Positions 13,444 to 21,602 of a DNA stretch of 64,000 nucleotides are shown here, piece after piece (within the stretch, counting starts at the first letter, position 1; each line of letters begins with the position of its first letter). The notes beneath the pieces are model-generated. The model worked only from the letters and a program-made list of their open reading frames with translations. It was not told where the DNA came from and made no database searches. Position numbers and translations under genes: made by a program. Source of the stretch: Pseudomonas rubra (lineage in GTDB: Bacteria; Pseudomonadota; Gammaproteobacteria; Pseudomonadales; Pseudomonadaceae); contig NZ_JAMDGZ010000044.1 in the NCBI RefSeq assembly GCF_028656935.1, forward strand, positions 1 to 64,000, in the 5' to 3' direction.

Positions 13444-14208
13444 ATGTACAAACTGACCATCGAAGACCTGCACAAACGCTACGGCGAACACCACGTGCTC
13501 AAGGGGGTTTCACTCAAGGCCAGGACCGGCGACGTGATCTGCCTGATCGGCGCCAGCGGCTCGGGCAAGAGCACCTTCCTGCGCTGCATCAACTTCCTCG
13601 AACAGCCCAACGAAGGCAGCATGACCCTCGACGGCAAGGCGGTGCACATGACCCAGGACCACCATGGCCTGCATGTCACCGACCCGGACGAACTGCAGCG
13701 CCTGCGCACGCGCCTGGCCATGGTGTTCCAGCACTTCAACCTGTGGAGCCACCTGAGCGTGCTGGAAAACATTGCCATGGCGCCACGCCGGGTGCTGGGC
13801 GTCAGCAAGCATGAAGCCGAAGAGCGCGCCCGCCGGTACCTGGACAAGGTCGGCCTGGCGCCGCGGGTGGCGGATCAGTACCCAGCGTTCCTGTCCGGCG
13901 GTCAACAGCAACGGGTGGCGATCGCCCGGGCCCTGGCCATGGAGCCGGAAGTCATGCTGTTCGATGAGCCGACCTCAGCCCTCGACCCCGAGCTGGTTGG
14001 CGAAGTGCTAAAGGTGATCCAGGGCCTGGCCGAAGAAGGCCGGACCATGATCATGGTCACTCACGAAATGGCCTTCGCACGCAAAGTCGCAAGCCAGGTG
14101 ATGTTCCTCCACCAGGGCCTGGTGGAGGAACAAGGACCGCCAGACGAGGTCCTGGGCAATCCGAAAAGCGAACGCCTGCGTCAGTTCCTCAGCGGCAATC
14201 TCAAGTAA
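13444..14208 (+). CDS. Amino acid ABC transporter ATP-binding protein, HisP/GlnQ type, 254 aa
   Basis: Walker A (GASGSGKST, about residues 37-45), ABC signature LSGGQQQRVAIARALAM, Walker B EVMLFDEPTSALDP and the H-loop VTHEMAFAR are all intact. The insertion around HMTQDHHGLHVTDPDELQRLR, before the Q-loop, is typical of the HisP subgroup that serves basic amino acids. It is the last gene of the importer operon (9971-14208), 23 bp after the deacylase. It should energise the HisQM-type permease pair. Confidence 0.93.
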   Translation: MYKLTIEDLHKRYGEHHVLKGVSLKARTGDVICLIGASGSGKSTFLRCINFLEQPNEGSMTLDGKAVHMTQDHHGLHVTDPDELQRLRTRLAMVFQHFNLWSHLSVLENIAMAPRRVLGVSKHEAEERARRYLDKVGLAPRVADQYPAFLSGGQQQRVAIARALAMEPEVMLFDEPTSALDPELVGEVLKVIQGLAEEGRTMIMVTHEMAFARKVASQVMFLHQGLVEEQGPPDEVLGNPKSERLRQFLSGNLK

Positions 14209-14211
14209 CCG

Positions 14212-14445
14212 TCAGGCGACGGGTGACGGTGGCGGCTCGTCAGGCAAGGTCGGCTCACCCGGCTCCATCGGCGGATGATCGCCCGGTTGCGGTGAGTCGG
14301 GAGTGTCGGGATCAGGCTGGCCGGGCACGCCACCCGCCTGCAGACTGTGCGGGTGCGGATGGGCCAGTAGCGACCAGGCCAGCACCCCGACGCTGTTGGG
14401 CTGCAGCACGGCCAGCTTGGCACTGATGGTCGGGTCGAGTTTCAT
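14212..14445 (-). CDS. Small Pro-rich hypothetical protein, 77 aa
   Basis: The ATG at 14445 has an AGGAG site 7-8 nt before it, which supports a real gene. The first 45 residues (MKLDPTISAKLAVLQPNSVG, then VLAWSLLAHPHPHSL) could form one short hydrophobic helix. The rest is a disordered Pro/Gly/Glu/Asp tail (QPDPDTPDSPQPGDHPPMEP). There is no signal peptide and no known domain. It is convergent with the ABC ATPase gene: the two stop codons are 3 bp apart. I do not recognise the family beyond vague memory of short pseudomonad hypotheticals starting this way. A longer frame from 14490 has no ribosome binding site. Confidence 0.55.
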   Translation of the reverse strand: MKLDPTISAKLAVLQPNSVGVLAWSLLAHPHPHSLQAGGVPGQPDPDTPDSPQPGDHPPMEPGEPTLPDEPPPSPVA

Positions 14446-14544
14446 GAGGTGCTCCTGAGTGACTTGCGCCCGGCATAGTGCCGGGCGCAACAGTTCATCT
14501 CATTGGAGTCTGCTGACGGCGAGGAATTCCCTCGTTTTGTCGCC

Positions 14545-15111
14545 TCAGGTGCGTGGCAGGGTGACGCCGCGCTGGCCCTGGTATTTGCCACCACGGTCCT
14601 TATAGGACACTTCACACTCTTCATCAGACTCGAGGAACAGCATCTGCGCCACACCTTCGTTGGCGTAAATCTTCGCCGGCAGCGTGGTGGTGTTGGAGAA
14701 CTCCAGGGTCACGTGACCTTCCCACTCGGGCTCAAGCGGGGTGACGTTGACGATGATGCCGCAACGGGCATAGGTGCTCTTGCCCAGGCAGATGGTCAGC
14801 ACATTACGCGGAATACGGAAGTACTCGACGGTGCGAGCCAGGGCGAAGGAGTTTGGCGGGATGATGCAGACGTCGCTCTTGACGTCGACAAAGCTGCCGG
14901 CATCGAAGTTTTTCGGATCGACGGTCGCCGAATTGATGTTGGTGAACACCTTGAATTCGTCGGCGCAGCGCACGTCGTAACCGTAGCTGGAGACGCCGAA
15001 GGAGATCAGCCGGTTGTCGCTCTCACCGCGCACCTGGCGCTCGACGAACGGCTCGATCATGCCGTGTTCCTGCGCCATGCGGCGAATCCACTTGTCCGAT
15101 TTGATGCTCAT
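14545..15111 (-). CDS. dcd: dCTP deaminase, 188 aa
   Basis: Dcd converts dCTP to dUTP, feeding dTMP synthesis. The whole 188-residue length and the conserved core SFGVSSYGYDVRCADEFKVF, the trimer-face loop FALARTVEYFRIPR and the C-terminal SYKDRGGKYQGQRGVTLP match the family. The start at 15111 (MSIKSDKWIRRMAQEHGMI) is the usual N-terminus; an in-frame ATG at 15156 would add 15 unconserved residues. It is transcribed toward the small Pro-rich gene and away from the cold-shock gene. Confidence 0.97.
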   Translation of the reverse strand: MSIKSDKWIRRMAQEHGMIEPFVERQVRGESDNRLISFGVSSYGYDVRCADEFKVFTNINSATVDPKNFDAGSFVDVKSDVCIIPPNSFALARTVEYFRIPRNVLTICLGKSTYARCGIIVNVTPLEPEWEGHVTLEFSNTTTLPAKIYANEGVAQMLFLESDEECEVSYKDRGGKYQGQRGVTLPRT

Positions 15112-15461
15112 GGCGGGGTGTCCTGAAATTGCGTGGTGAAAAATTCTGTGGGGCATCTTACCGGGCCCGGCGCCGGGTTCAAAGTTCCATGCGCCATCAA
15201 CCGTCGGATCCTTGTATCACGGGGCCTGCAAGGGGGCCCGCAGCACCGTCAGTCATGAATTATGAGAAAGCTTCACAAGACCATTGGCACGTTATGGAAA
15301 AAGGGTTAAGGTGACGCCACTGTGCTGCACGTGTCACTGAGAATATCTACCTGATGCAAGATCTCGATCAACCCATCTTCATGAATTTTCTGCCTCTTTG
15401 CACTCAGTCTCGGCCAGGGCGTTTCCTGAGTCGTAGTTAACTTTGTCCAAGGAGACAGACC
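15112..15461 (+). promoter_or_regulatory. Intergenic region holding the dcd and cold-shock gene promoters; long cold-shock leader
   Basis: No gene is visible. From about 15240 the sequence becomes AT-richer (AATTATGAGAAAGCTTCACA), which suits a promoter. The rest, about 150 nt, would be a long 5' leader for the cold-shock gene. Long structured leaders are usual for cspA-type mRNAs. The ribosome binding site is AAGGAG (15449-15454). The exact promoter is not certain. Confidence 0.4.
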
Positions 15462-15671
15462 ATGTCCAATCGCCAAACCGGTACCGTTAAGTGGTTCAAC
15501 GATGAAAAAGGCTTCGGCTTCATCACCCCACAATCCGGTGACGACCTGTTCGTACACTTCAAAGCCATCAAGGCTGACGGCTTCAAGAGCCTGAAAGAAG
15601 GCCAAGCGGTCTCTTTCATCGCTACCCGCGGTCAGAAAGGCATGCAGGCTGAAGAAGTAGAAGTTATCTAA
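15462..15671 (+). CDS. CspA-family cold-shock protein, 69 aa
   Basis: This single cold-shock domain protein has both RNA-binding motifs: RNP1 KGFGFITP and RNP2 DLFVHF, starting with GTVKWFNDEKGFGF. It binds single-stranded RNA/DNA and melts RNA structure, either during cold or constitutively. The length (69 aa) fits the CspA/CapB type rather than the longer CspD. It is monocistronic with a long leader and is followed by an intrinsic terminator. Which of the several Pseudomonas csp paralogues it is cannot be decided here, so no symbol is given. Confidence 0.95.
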   Translation: MSNRQTGTVKWFNDEKGFGFITPQSGDDLFVHFKAIKADGFKSLKEGQAVSFIATRGQKGMQAEEVEVI

Positions 15672-15692
15672 CTTCCGCTTTACAGCTTGAAG

Positions 15693-15725
15693 AAAGCCCC
15701 GCCCTTAACAGGTGGGGCTTTTTTT
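15693..15725 (+). terminator. Intrinsic terminator of the cold-shock gene
   Basis: AAAGCCCCGCC and GGTGGGGCTTT form a stem (one G-T pair) about 22 bp after the stop codon, followed by a run of T residues. Confidence 0.85.
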
Positions 15726-15755
15726 ATGCCCTGATTTTAGGCTGCCTCGTGCCTC

Positions 15756-15824
15756 ATCGCTGGCAAGCCAGCTCCCACAAGGTCCAGTGCATGCAGAACC
15801 TGTGGGAGCTGGCTTGCCAGCGAT
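15756..15824. repeat. Full REP palindrome pair (second sequence type)
   Basis: A 24-nt arm beginning ATCGCTGGCAAGCCAGCTCC (15756-15779) has an exact inverse complement at 15801-15824, with a 21-nt loop. It lies between the cold-shock terminator and the convergent 3' end of apbC. Confidence 0.85.
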
Positions 15825-15833
15825 AGCATCACC

Positions 15834-16928
15834 TCAATCTTCGCTGATGGTGATATTCGGCATCGCCGGCGCCGCCGCTTCCTGCAGCACGATCCGCGCA
15901 CCGACCTGACGAGCCAGTTCCTGGTACACCATGGCAATCTGACTTTCCGGCTCGGCAATCGCCGTCGGCTTGCCACTATCAGCCTGCTCGCGGATCAGCA
16001 TCGACAGCGGCAGGGATGCCAGCAGCTCAACGCCGTACTGCGCCGCCAGCTTCTCGCCACCCCCTTCACCGAACAGGTGTTCGGCATGGCCGCAGTTGGA
16101 GCAGATGTGCACCGCCATGTTCTCGACCACGCCCAGCACCGGGATATTGACCTTGCGGAACATCTCCACGCCTTTCCTGGCATCGAGCAGTGCCAGGTCC
16201 TGTGGCGTGGTGACAATCACGGAACCGGCCACCGGGACTTTCTGCGCCAGGGTCAGCTGGATATCACCGGTGCCCGGCGGCATGTCGATCACCAGGTAAT
16301 CGAGGTCGTCCCAGGCAGTCTGGGTCACCAACTGCAGCAAGGCGCCGGAGACCATCGGCCCGCGCCAGACCATCGGCGTGTTGTCGTCAGTCAGAAACGC
16401 CATGGACATGACCTCGACACCGTGAGCCTTGAGCGGCACGAACCACTTCTGATCGCGAATCTGCGGCCGGGTGCCTTCGGCGATACCGAACATCACGCCC
16501 TGGCTCGGGCCATAGATGTCAGCATCAAGAACCCCCACCCGCGCACCTTCACGGGCCAGGGCCAGAGCCAGGTTGGCGGCGGTGGTCGACTTGCCGACAC
16601 CGCCCTTGCCCGAAGCTACAGCGATAATGTTCTTGACGTTGGCCAGGCCCGGGATCTGCGCCTGGGCCTTGTGCGCGGCGATCACACAGTTGATCACGAT
16701 CTGCGCCGAGGCAACCCCGTCGATACCTTCGACAGCCGTTTGCAGAACCTGCGCCCATCCGTTCTTGAACAAACCGGCAGCGTAGCCCAGTTGCAGTTGC
16801 ACGCTGACGCGATCGCCCTGGATATCGATGGCCTGGACGCACCCGGCGCTGACCGGGTCCTGGTTCAGGTAAGGGTCGGTGTATTGGCGAAGAACGGCTT
16901 CGACGGCTGCGCGAGTGACGGCACTCAT
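15834..16928 (-). CDS. apbC: Iron-sulfur cluster carrier protein ApbC/Mrp, 364 aa
   Basis: ApbC is a P-loop NTPase that carries Fe-S clusters to apoproteins. An N-terminal MIP18/FeS-assembly-like domain (about 1-95) precedes the deviant Walker A GKGGVGKSTTAANLALALA (about residue 107). Switch regions DADIYGPSQGVMFG and VIDMPPGTGDIQLTLAQ and the Cys pair CSNCGH are typical of the family. Transcription is divergent from metG, with a 156-bp spacer, an arrangement common in gammaproteobacteria. Start at 16928 (MSAVTRAAVEAVLRQYTDPY). Confidence 0.95.
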   Translation of the reverse strand: MSAVTRAAVEAVLRQYTDPYLNQDPVSAGCVQAIDIQGDRVSVQLQLGYAAGLFKNGWAQVLQTAVEGIDGVASAQIVINCVIAAHKAQAQIPGLANVKNIIAVASGKGGVGKSTTAANLALALAREGARVGVLDADIYGPSQGVMFGIAEGTRPQIRDQKWFVPLKAHGVEVMSMAFLTDDNTPMVWRGPMVSGALLQLVTQTAWDDLDYLVIDMPPGTGDIQLTLAQKVPVAGSVIVTTPQDLALLDARKGVEMFRKVNIPVLGVVENMAVHICSNCGHAEHLFGEGGGEKLAAQYGVELLASLPLSMLIREQADSGKPTAIAEPESQIAMVYQELARQVGARIVLQEAAAPAMPNITISED

Positions 16929-17084
16929 GGAGACTCCCGTGATAAAGACTGAGCAAAACAGGCCACTATGCTAACCCGTCATCCCGCTTCAGATACGTCC
17001 ATGGGGTGAAATAAATTTCCCGGCGTTTTATAGTGGCCGATCACCGTTTCATCTCAAGTAGCCGAAAAAAGTAGCCGAGCCCCC

Positions 17085-19124
17085 ATGTCCGAGCCACGTC
17101 AGATTCTCGTCACCAGCGCCCTGCCCTATGCCAATGGTTCCATTCACCTTGGCCATATGCTCGAGTACATCCAGACAGACATGTGGGTGCGCTTCCAGAA
17201 ACTGCGCGGCAACCAGTGCATTTACGTCTGCGCTGACGATGCCCACGGCTCGGCCATCATGCTGCGCGCCGAGAAGGAAGGCATCACCCCCGAGCAATTG
17301 ATTGCCGCCGTCCAGGCCGAGCACAGCGGGGATTTCGCCGACTTCCTGGTCGAGTTCGACAACTTCCACTCGACCCACGCCGAAGAAAACCGCGAGCTGT
17401 CGAACCAGATCTACCTCAAGCTGCGTGAAGCCGGGCACATCGCCACCCGCTCGATCACCCAGTACTTCGACCCGGACAAAAAAATGTTCCTGGCCGACCG
17501 TTTCATCAAGGGCACCTGCCCCAAGTGCGCCACTGAAGACCAGTACGGCGACAACTGCGAGAAATGCGGCGCCACCTATGCTCCAACCGAGCTGAAGAAC
17601 CCCAAGTCGGCGATCTCCGGTGCCACCCCGGTACTCAAGGACTCACAGCACTTCTTCTTCAAATTGCCAGACTTCCAGGCCATGCTCCAGCAGTGGACCC
17701 GCAGCGGCACCCTGCAGGACGCGGTGGCCAACAAGATCGCCGAATGGCTGGATTCAGGCTTGCAGGAATGGGACATCTCCCGTGATGCGCCGTACTTCGG
17801 CTTCGAAATCCCCGACGAACCCGGCAAGTACTTCTACGTCTGGCTGGACGCGCCGATCGGCTACATGGCCAGCTTCAAGAACCTCTGCGCACGCCGCCCG
17901 GAGCTGGACTTCGACGCGTTCTGGAACAAGGACTCGCAAGCCGAGCTGTACCACTTCATCGGCAAGGACATCGTCAACTTCCACGCCCTGTTCTGGCCTG
18001 CCATGCTCGAAGGCGCCGGCTACCGCAAGCCGACCGCGATCAACGTGCACGGTTACCTGACGGTCAACGGCGCGAAGATGTCCAAGTCCCGTGGCACCTT
18101 CATCAAGGCCCGCACCTATCTGGATCACCTGGATCCGGAGTACCTGCGCTACTACTACGCCTCCAAGCTGGGCCGCGGCGTCGATGACCTCGACCTGAAC
18201 CTGGAAGACTTCATCCAGAAGGTCAACTCCGACCTGGTCGGCAAGGTGGTCAATATCGCCAGCCGTTGCGCCGGCTTCATCCACAAGGGTAACGATGGCG
18301 TCATGGTCGCAGGCGACGCTGCACCAGAGTTGACCGAAGCCTTCCTCGCCGCCGCCCCAGGCATCGCCGAAGCCTACGAAGGCCGCGACTTCGCCCGCGC
18401 CATGCGTGAGATCATGGGCCTGGCCGACCGCGCCAACGCCTGGATTGCCGACAAGGCACCCTGGTCGCTGGCCAAGCAGGAAGGCAAGCAGGATGAAGTC
18501 CAGGCGATCTGCGCCCAGGGCATCAACCTGTTCCGCCAACTGGTGATCTTCCTCAAGCCAGTGCTGCCTGTGCTGGCCGCCGACGCCGAGGCGTTCCTCA
18601 ACGTCGCTCCGCTGACCTGGGCCGACCACCAGACCCGCCTGAGCAACCATCAGCTCAATCCGTTCAAGGCGCTGATGAGCCGCATCGACCCGGCCAAGGT
18701 CGAAGCCATGACCGCTGCCTCCAAGGAAGACCTGGCCGCCAGCCAGACCAGCGTTGTCACCGGCAATGGCGAACTGACCAAGGACCCGCTGTCGGCCGAG
18801 ATCGACTTCGACACCTTCGCCGCAGTCGACCTGCGGGTTGCCCTGATCCTCAAGGCCGAAGCGGTGGAAGGCGCCGACAAGCTGCTGCGCCTGACCCTGG
18901 ACATCGGCGACGAACAGCGCAGCGTGTTCTCCGGCATCAAGTCGGCCTACCCGGACCCGGCCAAGCTCGAAGGTCGCCTGACCATGATGATCGCCAACCT
19001 CAAGCCGCGCAAAATGCGCTTTGGCATCTCCGAAGGCATGGTGATGGCCGCAGGCCCCGGCGGTGAAGAAATCTACCTGCTCAGCCCTGACAGCGGCGCC
19101 AAGCCCGGTCAGCGCATCAAGTAA
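17085..19124 (+). CDS. metG: Methionyl-tRNA synthetase, 679 aa
   Basis: MetG charges tRNA-Met in the cytosol. Class I signatures are present: HLGH (IHLGHMLEY) and KMSKS (GAKMSKSRGTF, about residue 330). A zinc-binding domain with CPKC...CEKCG lies between (about 144-165). The C-terminal tRNA-binding/dimerisation domain (about 575-679, FAAVDLRVALILKAEAVEGA) is included, so the long bacterial form is complete. It is divergent from apbC and just upstream of the rnf-like operon. Confidence 0.97.
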   Translation: MSEPRQILVTSALPYANGSIHLGHMLEYIQTDMWVRFQKLRGNQCIYVCADDAHGSAIMLRAEKEGITPEQLIAAVQAEHSGDFADFLVEFDNFHSTHAEENRELSNQIYLKLREAGHIATRSITQYFDPDKKMFLADRFIKGTCPKCATEDQYGDNCEKCGATYAPTELKNPKSAISGATPVLKDSQHFFFKLPDFQAMLQQWTRSGTLQDAVANKIAEWLDSGLQEWDISRDAPYFGFEIPDEPGKYFYVWLDAPIGYMASFKNLCARRPELDFDAFWNKDSQAELYHFIGKDIVNFHALFWPAMLEGAGYRKPTAINVHGYLTVNGAKMSKSRGTFIKARTYLDHLDPEYLRYYYASKLGRGVDDLDLNLEDFIQKVNSDLVGKVVNIASRCAGFIHKGNDGVMVAGDAAPELTEAFLAAAPGIAEAYEGRDFARAMREIMGLADRANAWIADKAPWSLAKQEGKQDEVQAICAQGINLFRQLVIFLKPVLPVLAADAEAFLNVAPLTWADHQTRLSNHQLNPFKALMSRIDPAKVEAMTAASKEDLAASQTSVVTGNGELTKDPLSAEIDFDTFAAVDLRVALILKAEAVEGADKLLRLTLDIGDEQRSVFSGIKSAYPDPAKLEGRLTMMIANLKPRKMRFGISEGMVMAAGPGGEEIYLLSPDSGAKPGQRIK

Positions 19125-19131
19125 GGCGTAT

Positions 19132-19160
19132 GCCCCGGCCGATTGCGGCCGGGGCGTTCT
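19132..19160 (+). terminator. Putative terminator of metG
   Basis: GCCCCGGCCG (19132-19141) and CGGCCGGGGC (19146-19155) form a 10-bp GC stem 7 bp after the metG stop. Only a short TTCT follows, so strength is uncertain. The rnf-like operon begins about 55 bp later and could receive read-through. Confidence 0.55.
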
Positions 19161-19214
19161 CATCCTCGCGTCATTGCCGGATAATGGCGTTCAGCCTCAG
19201 CATTCGGCCCCCTC

Positions 19215-19796
19215 ATGAGCGAATTCATTCTGGCCCTGATCAGCGCCGCGCTGATCAACAACCTGGTCCTGCACCAGGGGCAGGCCATCGACCCGCTGCT
19301 GCACACCCACCCCGAGCAGAATCGGCGCCAGGTGCATGCCTTGGGGCTTTCGACCCTGCTGTTGCTGGTGTTGGCGGTCGGGCTTGGACAACTGCTTTTT
19401 CGTCTGGCGTTGCTGCCGCTGCAGCTTGAGTATCTGTACCTGATTGTTTTCCTGGTGCTGAGCATGGGGCTGATCGTGCTTACCCTCAGGTTGCTGACAG
19501 GCCTGCTGCCAGCCCTGCCCTTCGACGGTTTAGCGCCACTGCTGCTGACCAACCTGGCCCTGATCGGCCTGAGCCTGCAGGCCAGTGCAGGCGACCAAGG
19601 CATTGCGCAGACCCTGGGCTGGAGCGTGGCCGGAGGCCTGGGCTTCTGGCTGGCCCTGGGCCTGCTCACCGAGCTGCGCCAACGCAGCGACAATGACGAT
19701 ATCCCCACGGCCTTTCGCGGCCTGCCGATCGAATTGATCGGCGCTGGCGTGATGGCCCTGGCGTTTCTCGGCTTCAACGGATTATTGACTTCATGA
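19215..19796 (+). CDS. rnfA: RnfA/RsxA-like membrane protein without any cysteine, 193 aa
   Basis: The six-helix layout and position identify it as RnfA-like: MSEFILALISAALINNLVL matches the usual N-terminus, and LLLTNLALIGLSL matches the second conserved loop. Canonical RnfA carries one Cys in LGLCPFMG and one in TNCAVLG; with RnfE they hold a membrane [2Fe-2S] cluster. Here these sites read HQGQAIDPLLHT and LTNLALIG, and the entire protein contains no Cys. It therefore cannot provide ligands. The gene overlaps rnfB by 4 bp (ATGA). The homology is by pattern and context; whether the complex works is open. Confidence 0.8.
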   Translation: MSEFILALISAALINNLVLHQGQAIDPLLHTHPEQNRRQVHALGLSTLLLLVLAVGLGQLLFRLALLPLQLEYLYLIVFLVLSMGLIVLTLRLLTGLLPALPFDGLAPLLLTNLALIGLSLQASAGDQGIAQTLGWSVAGGLGFWLALGLLTELRQRSDNDDIPTAFRGLPIELIGAGVMALAFLGFNGLLTS

Positions 19797-20644
19797 GCCT
19801 GATTCAACGCATCGACGCCCTGCTGCCGCAGACCCAATGCGGCAAGTGTGGCCACCCTGGCTGCAGGCCTTATGCCGAAGGCCTGGCAGCGGGCGAAGCG
19901 ATCAACAAATGCCCGCCGGGCGGCGGCGAAACCATCGCCGCCCTGGCCCGGCTGCTACAGGTTCCGGTGCTCGAACTCGACGCCGAACGTGGCAGCGCAC
20001 CGGCGCAAGTGGCCTACATTCGCGAAGCCGAATGCATTGGCTGCACCAAATGCATCCAGGCCTGCCCGGTGGACGCCATCGTCGGCGCGGCAAAACTGAT
20101 GCACACGGTGATCAGCAGCGAATGCAGCGGCTGTGACCTGTGCGTGGCGCCGTGTCCGGTGGATTGCATCGATTTGCTGCCGGTGAGCGCCGACAGCAAT
20201 GTCGTGCCGATTGTCGGCGGCCTGGCCCGTAGCGCCGAAGCGCTGGCAGCCCGCGAGCACAAGCGCAACCAGGCCCGGCGCCGCTTTGAACAACGCAACC
20301 TGCGTTTGCAGCGCGACGAAGCACGCAAACAGGCTGAGCGCCTGGCCCGCAGCCAGCGTGCCGCGCCCCCCAGTGCTACCCCCGAGAGCGCCGTTGTCGA
20401 CGACCCGATCAAAGCGGCCATCGAACGGGTCAAGGCACAGAAGGTCGCTGCCGCCGATAGCGCACTCAAGCAAGCGAAGATCGCCGCGGCCATGAGCCGG
20501 GCCCAACTGAACAAAGCCAGGACAGCTTTTGGCGATACGCCTGACCCAGCCCAGCAAGCACAACTGGCAGAACTCGAGAACGCAGCGCAACAGGCCCAGG
20601 CACGCCTGCAGACCCTGCAACCGGCAGTCGGCGATGGCCGATAA
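19793..20644 (+). CDS. rnfB: RnfB/RsxB-like ferredoxin, no membrane anchor, long coiled tail, 283 aa
   Basis: Residues 1-60 hold the [4Fe-4S] motif of the Fer4_7-like domain (LLPQTQCGKCGHPGCRPYAE ... INKCPPGG). Residues about 78-135 hold two ferredoxin clusters (CIGCTKCIQACPVDAI and CSGCDLCVAPCPVDCI). The N-terminal transmembrane helix of canonical RnfB is missing: the protein starts directly at MSLIQRIDALLPQ. After residue 145 comes a charged tail (REHKRNQARRRFEQRNLRLQ, then DDPIKAAIERVKAQK) that resembles the C-terminal repeats of RnfC. This suggests an rnfC deletion that joined its tail to rnfB. It overlaps rnfA by 4 bp and rnfD by 11 bp. Confidence 0.85.
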   Translation: MSLIQRIDALLPQTQCGKCGHPGCRPYAEGLAAGEAINKCPPGGGETIAALARLLQVPVLELDAERGSAPAQVAYIREAECIGCTKCIQACPVDAIVGAAKLMHTVISSECSGCDLCVAPCPVDCIDLLPVSADSNVVPIVGGLARSAEALAAREHKRNQARRRFEQRNLRLQRDEARKQAERLARSQRAAPPSATPESAVVDDPIKAAIERVKAQKVAAADSALKQAKIAAAMSRAQLNKARTAFGDTPDPAQQAQLAELENAAQQAQARLQTLQPAVGDGR

Positions 20645-21602
20645 TAGCGAACGCCTGCGCAGCACCATGGGCCTGGTGTTGCTGGCCTGCGCCCCAGGGT
20701 TGCTGACCCTGTTGTGGCTGCACGGCTGGGGGCTGCTGCTCAATCTGCTGCTATGCGCCAGTGCGGCGCTGGCAAGCGAAGCCGTGCTGCTGAAACTGCA
20801 ACAACGCCCCTGCCTGCCTGCACTCAACGACGGCAGCGCCTTGGTCACTGCCGTGCTGCTCAGCGCAGCCCTGCCCACCTATGCGCCCTGGTGGCTACCG
20901 ATGATTGCCGCCAGCGCCGCCATTACCCTGGGCAAGCAACTTTATGGAGGTGTCGGCAAGAACCTGTTCAACCCGGCGATGCTTGGCTATGCGCTGGTGC
21001 TGGTGTCGTTCCCGCAACACATGACCCTGTGGCCAGGCACCCAGCTGCTGGGCCTGAGTGATACGCTGCAACAGGTATTTGGCCTGCCCATGGGCGAACA
21101 GGTGGATGCCTGGGCACAGGCCACGGTACTCGACGGGCTGCGCAACAACCGCAGCCTGACCATGGATGAGCTGTTCGTCAGCCATCCGGGCTTTGGCCAC
21201 GTGGGCGGACGGGGCAGCGAGGTGGTCAACCTGGCTTTCTTGCTTGGCGGTTTGCTGTTGTTGCAGCGCAAGGTGATTAGCTGGCATGCGCCCGTGGGCT
21301 TGCTGACCAGCCTGTTTGTGGCCAGCCTGCTGTGCTGGAACGGCTCGGGGTCGGACTCCAACGGCTCACCGCTGCTGCATCTGTTTTCGGGCTCGACCAT
21401 GCTGGCTGCATTTTTTATCATCACCGAACCGGTTTCAGGGCCTCGGAGTCCAAGGGCCAAGCTGTTGTTCGGGGCCGGAGCGGGGCTGCTCATCTACCTA
21501 ATTCGAACCTGGGGCAGTTATCCGGATGGCGCGGCGTTCGCTGTGCTGCTGATGAACCTCTGCGTACCGATGCTCGAGCGCTGGCAGGGAGAGGCAAAAT
21601 GA
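20634..21602 (+). CDS. rnfD: RnfD/RsxD-like membrane protein, 322 aa
   Basis: This multi-helix membrane subunit normally carries an FMN bound covalently to Thr. GGVGKNLFNPAMLGYALVLVSFP, SGSTMLAAFFIITEPVSGP and the C-terminal LIRTWGSYPDGAAFAVLLMN are standard RnfD/NqrB features. The FMN site, usually SGATxxT, reads DAWAQATVLDGL: the Thr remains but its neighbours differ. ATG 20634 lies 11 bp inside the end of rnfB, with MADNSERLRSTMGLVLLAC as N-terminus. rnfC, which in the canonical operon sits between B and D, is absent. Confidence 0.85.
   Translation: MADNSERLRSTMGLVLLACAPGLLTLLWLHGWGLLLNLLLCASAALASEAVLLKLQQRPCLPALNDGSALVTAVLLSAALPTYAPWWLPMIAASAAITLGKQLYGGVGKNLFNPAMLGYALVLVSFPQHMTLWPGTQLLGLSDTLQQVFGLPMGEQVDAWAQATVLDGLRNNRSLTMDELFVSHPGFGHVGGRGSEVVNLAFLLGGLLLLQRKVISWHAPVGLLTSLFVASLLCWNGSGSDSNGSPLLHLFSGSTMLAAFFIITEPVSGPRSPRAKLLFGAGAGLLIYLIRTWGSYPDGAAFAVLLMNLCVPMLERWQGEAK

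Noticed and set aside
14446..14544. Possible small gene between the Pro-rich protein and dcd
   Set aside because: The hairpin-like GCCCGGCATAGTGCCGGGC (14467-14485) looks like a terminator stem for dcd read leftward; no frame with a start signal.
17754..19163. 469-aa minus-strand frame over metG
   Set aside because: Antisense shadow of metG; Gly/Val/Asp-rich product typical of reversed GC-rich codons.
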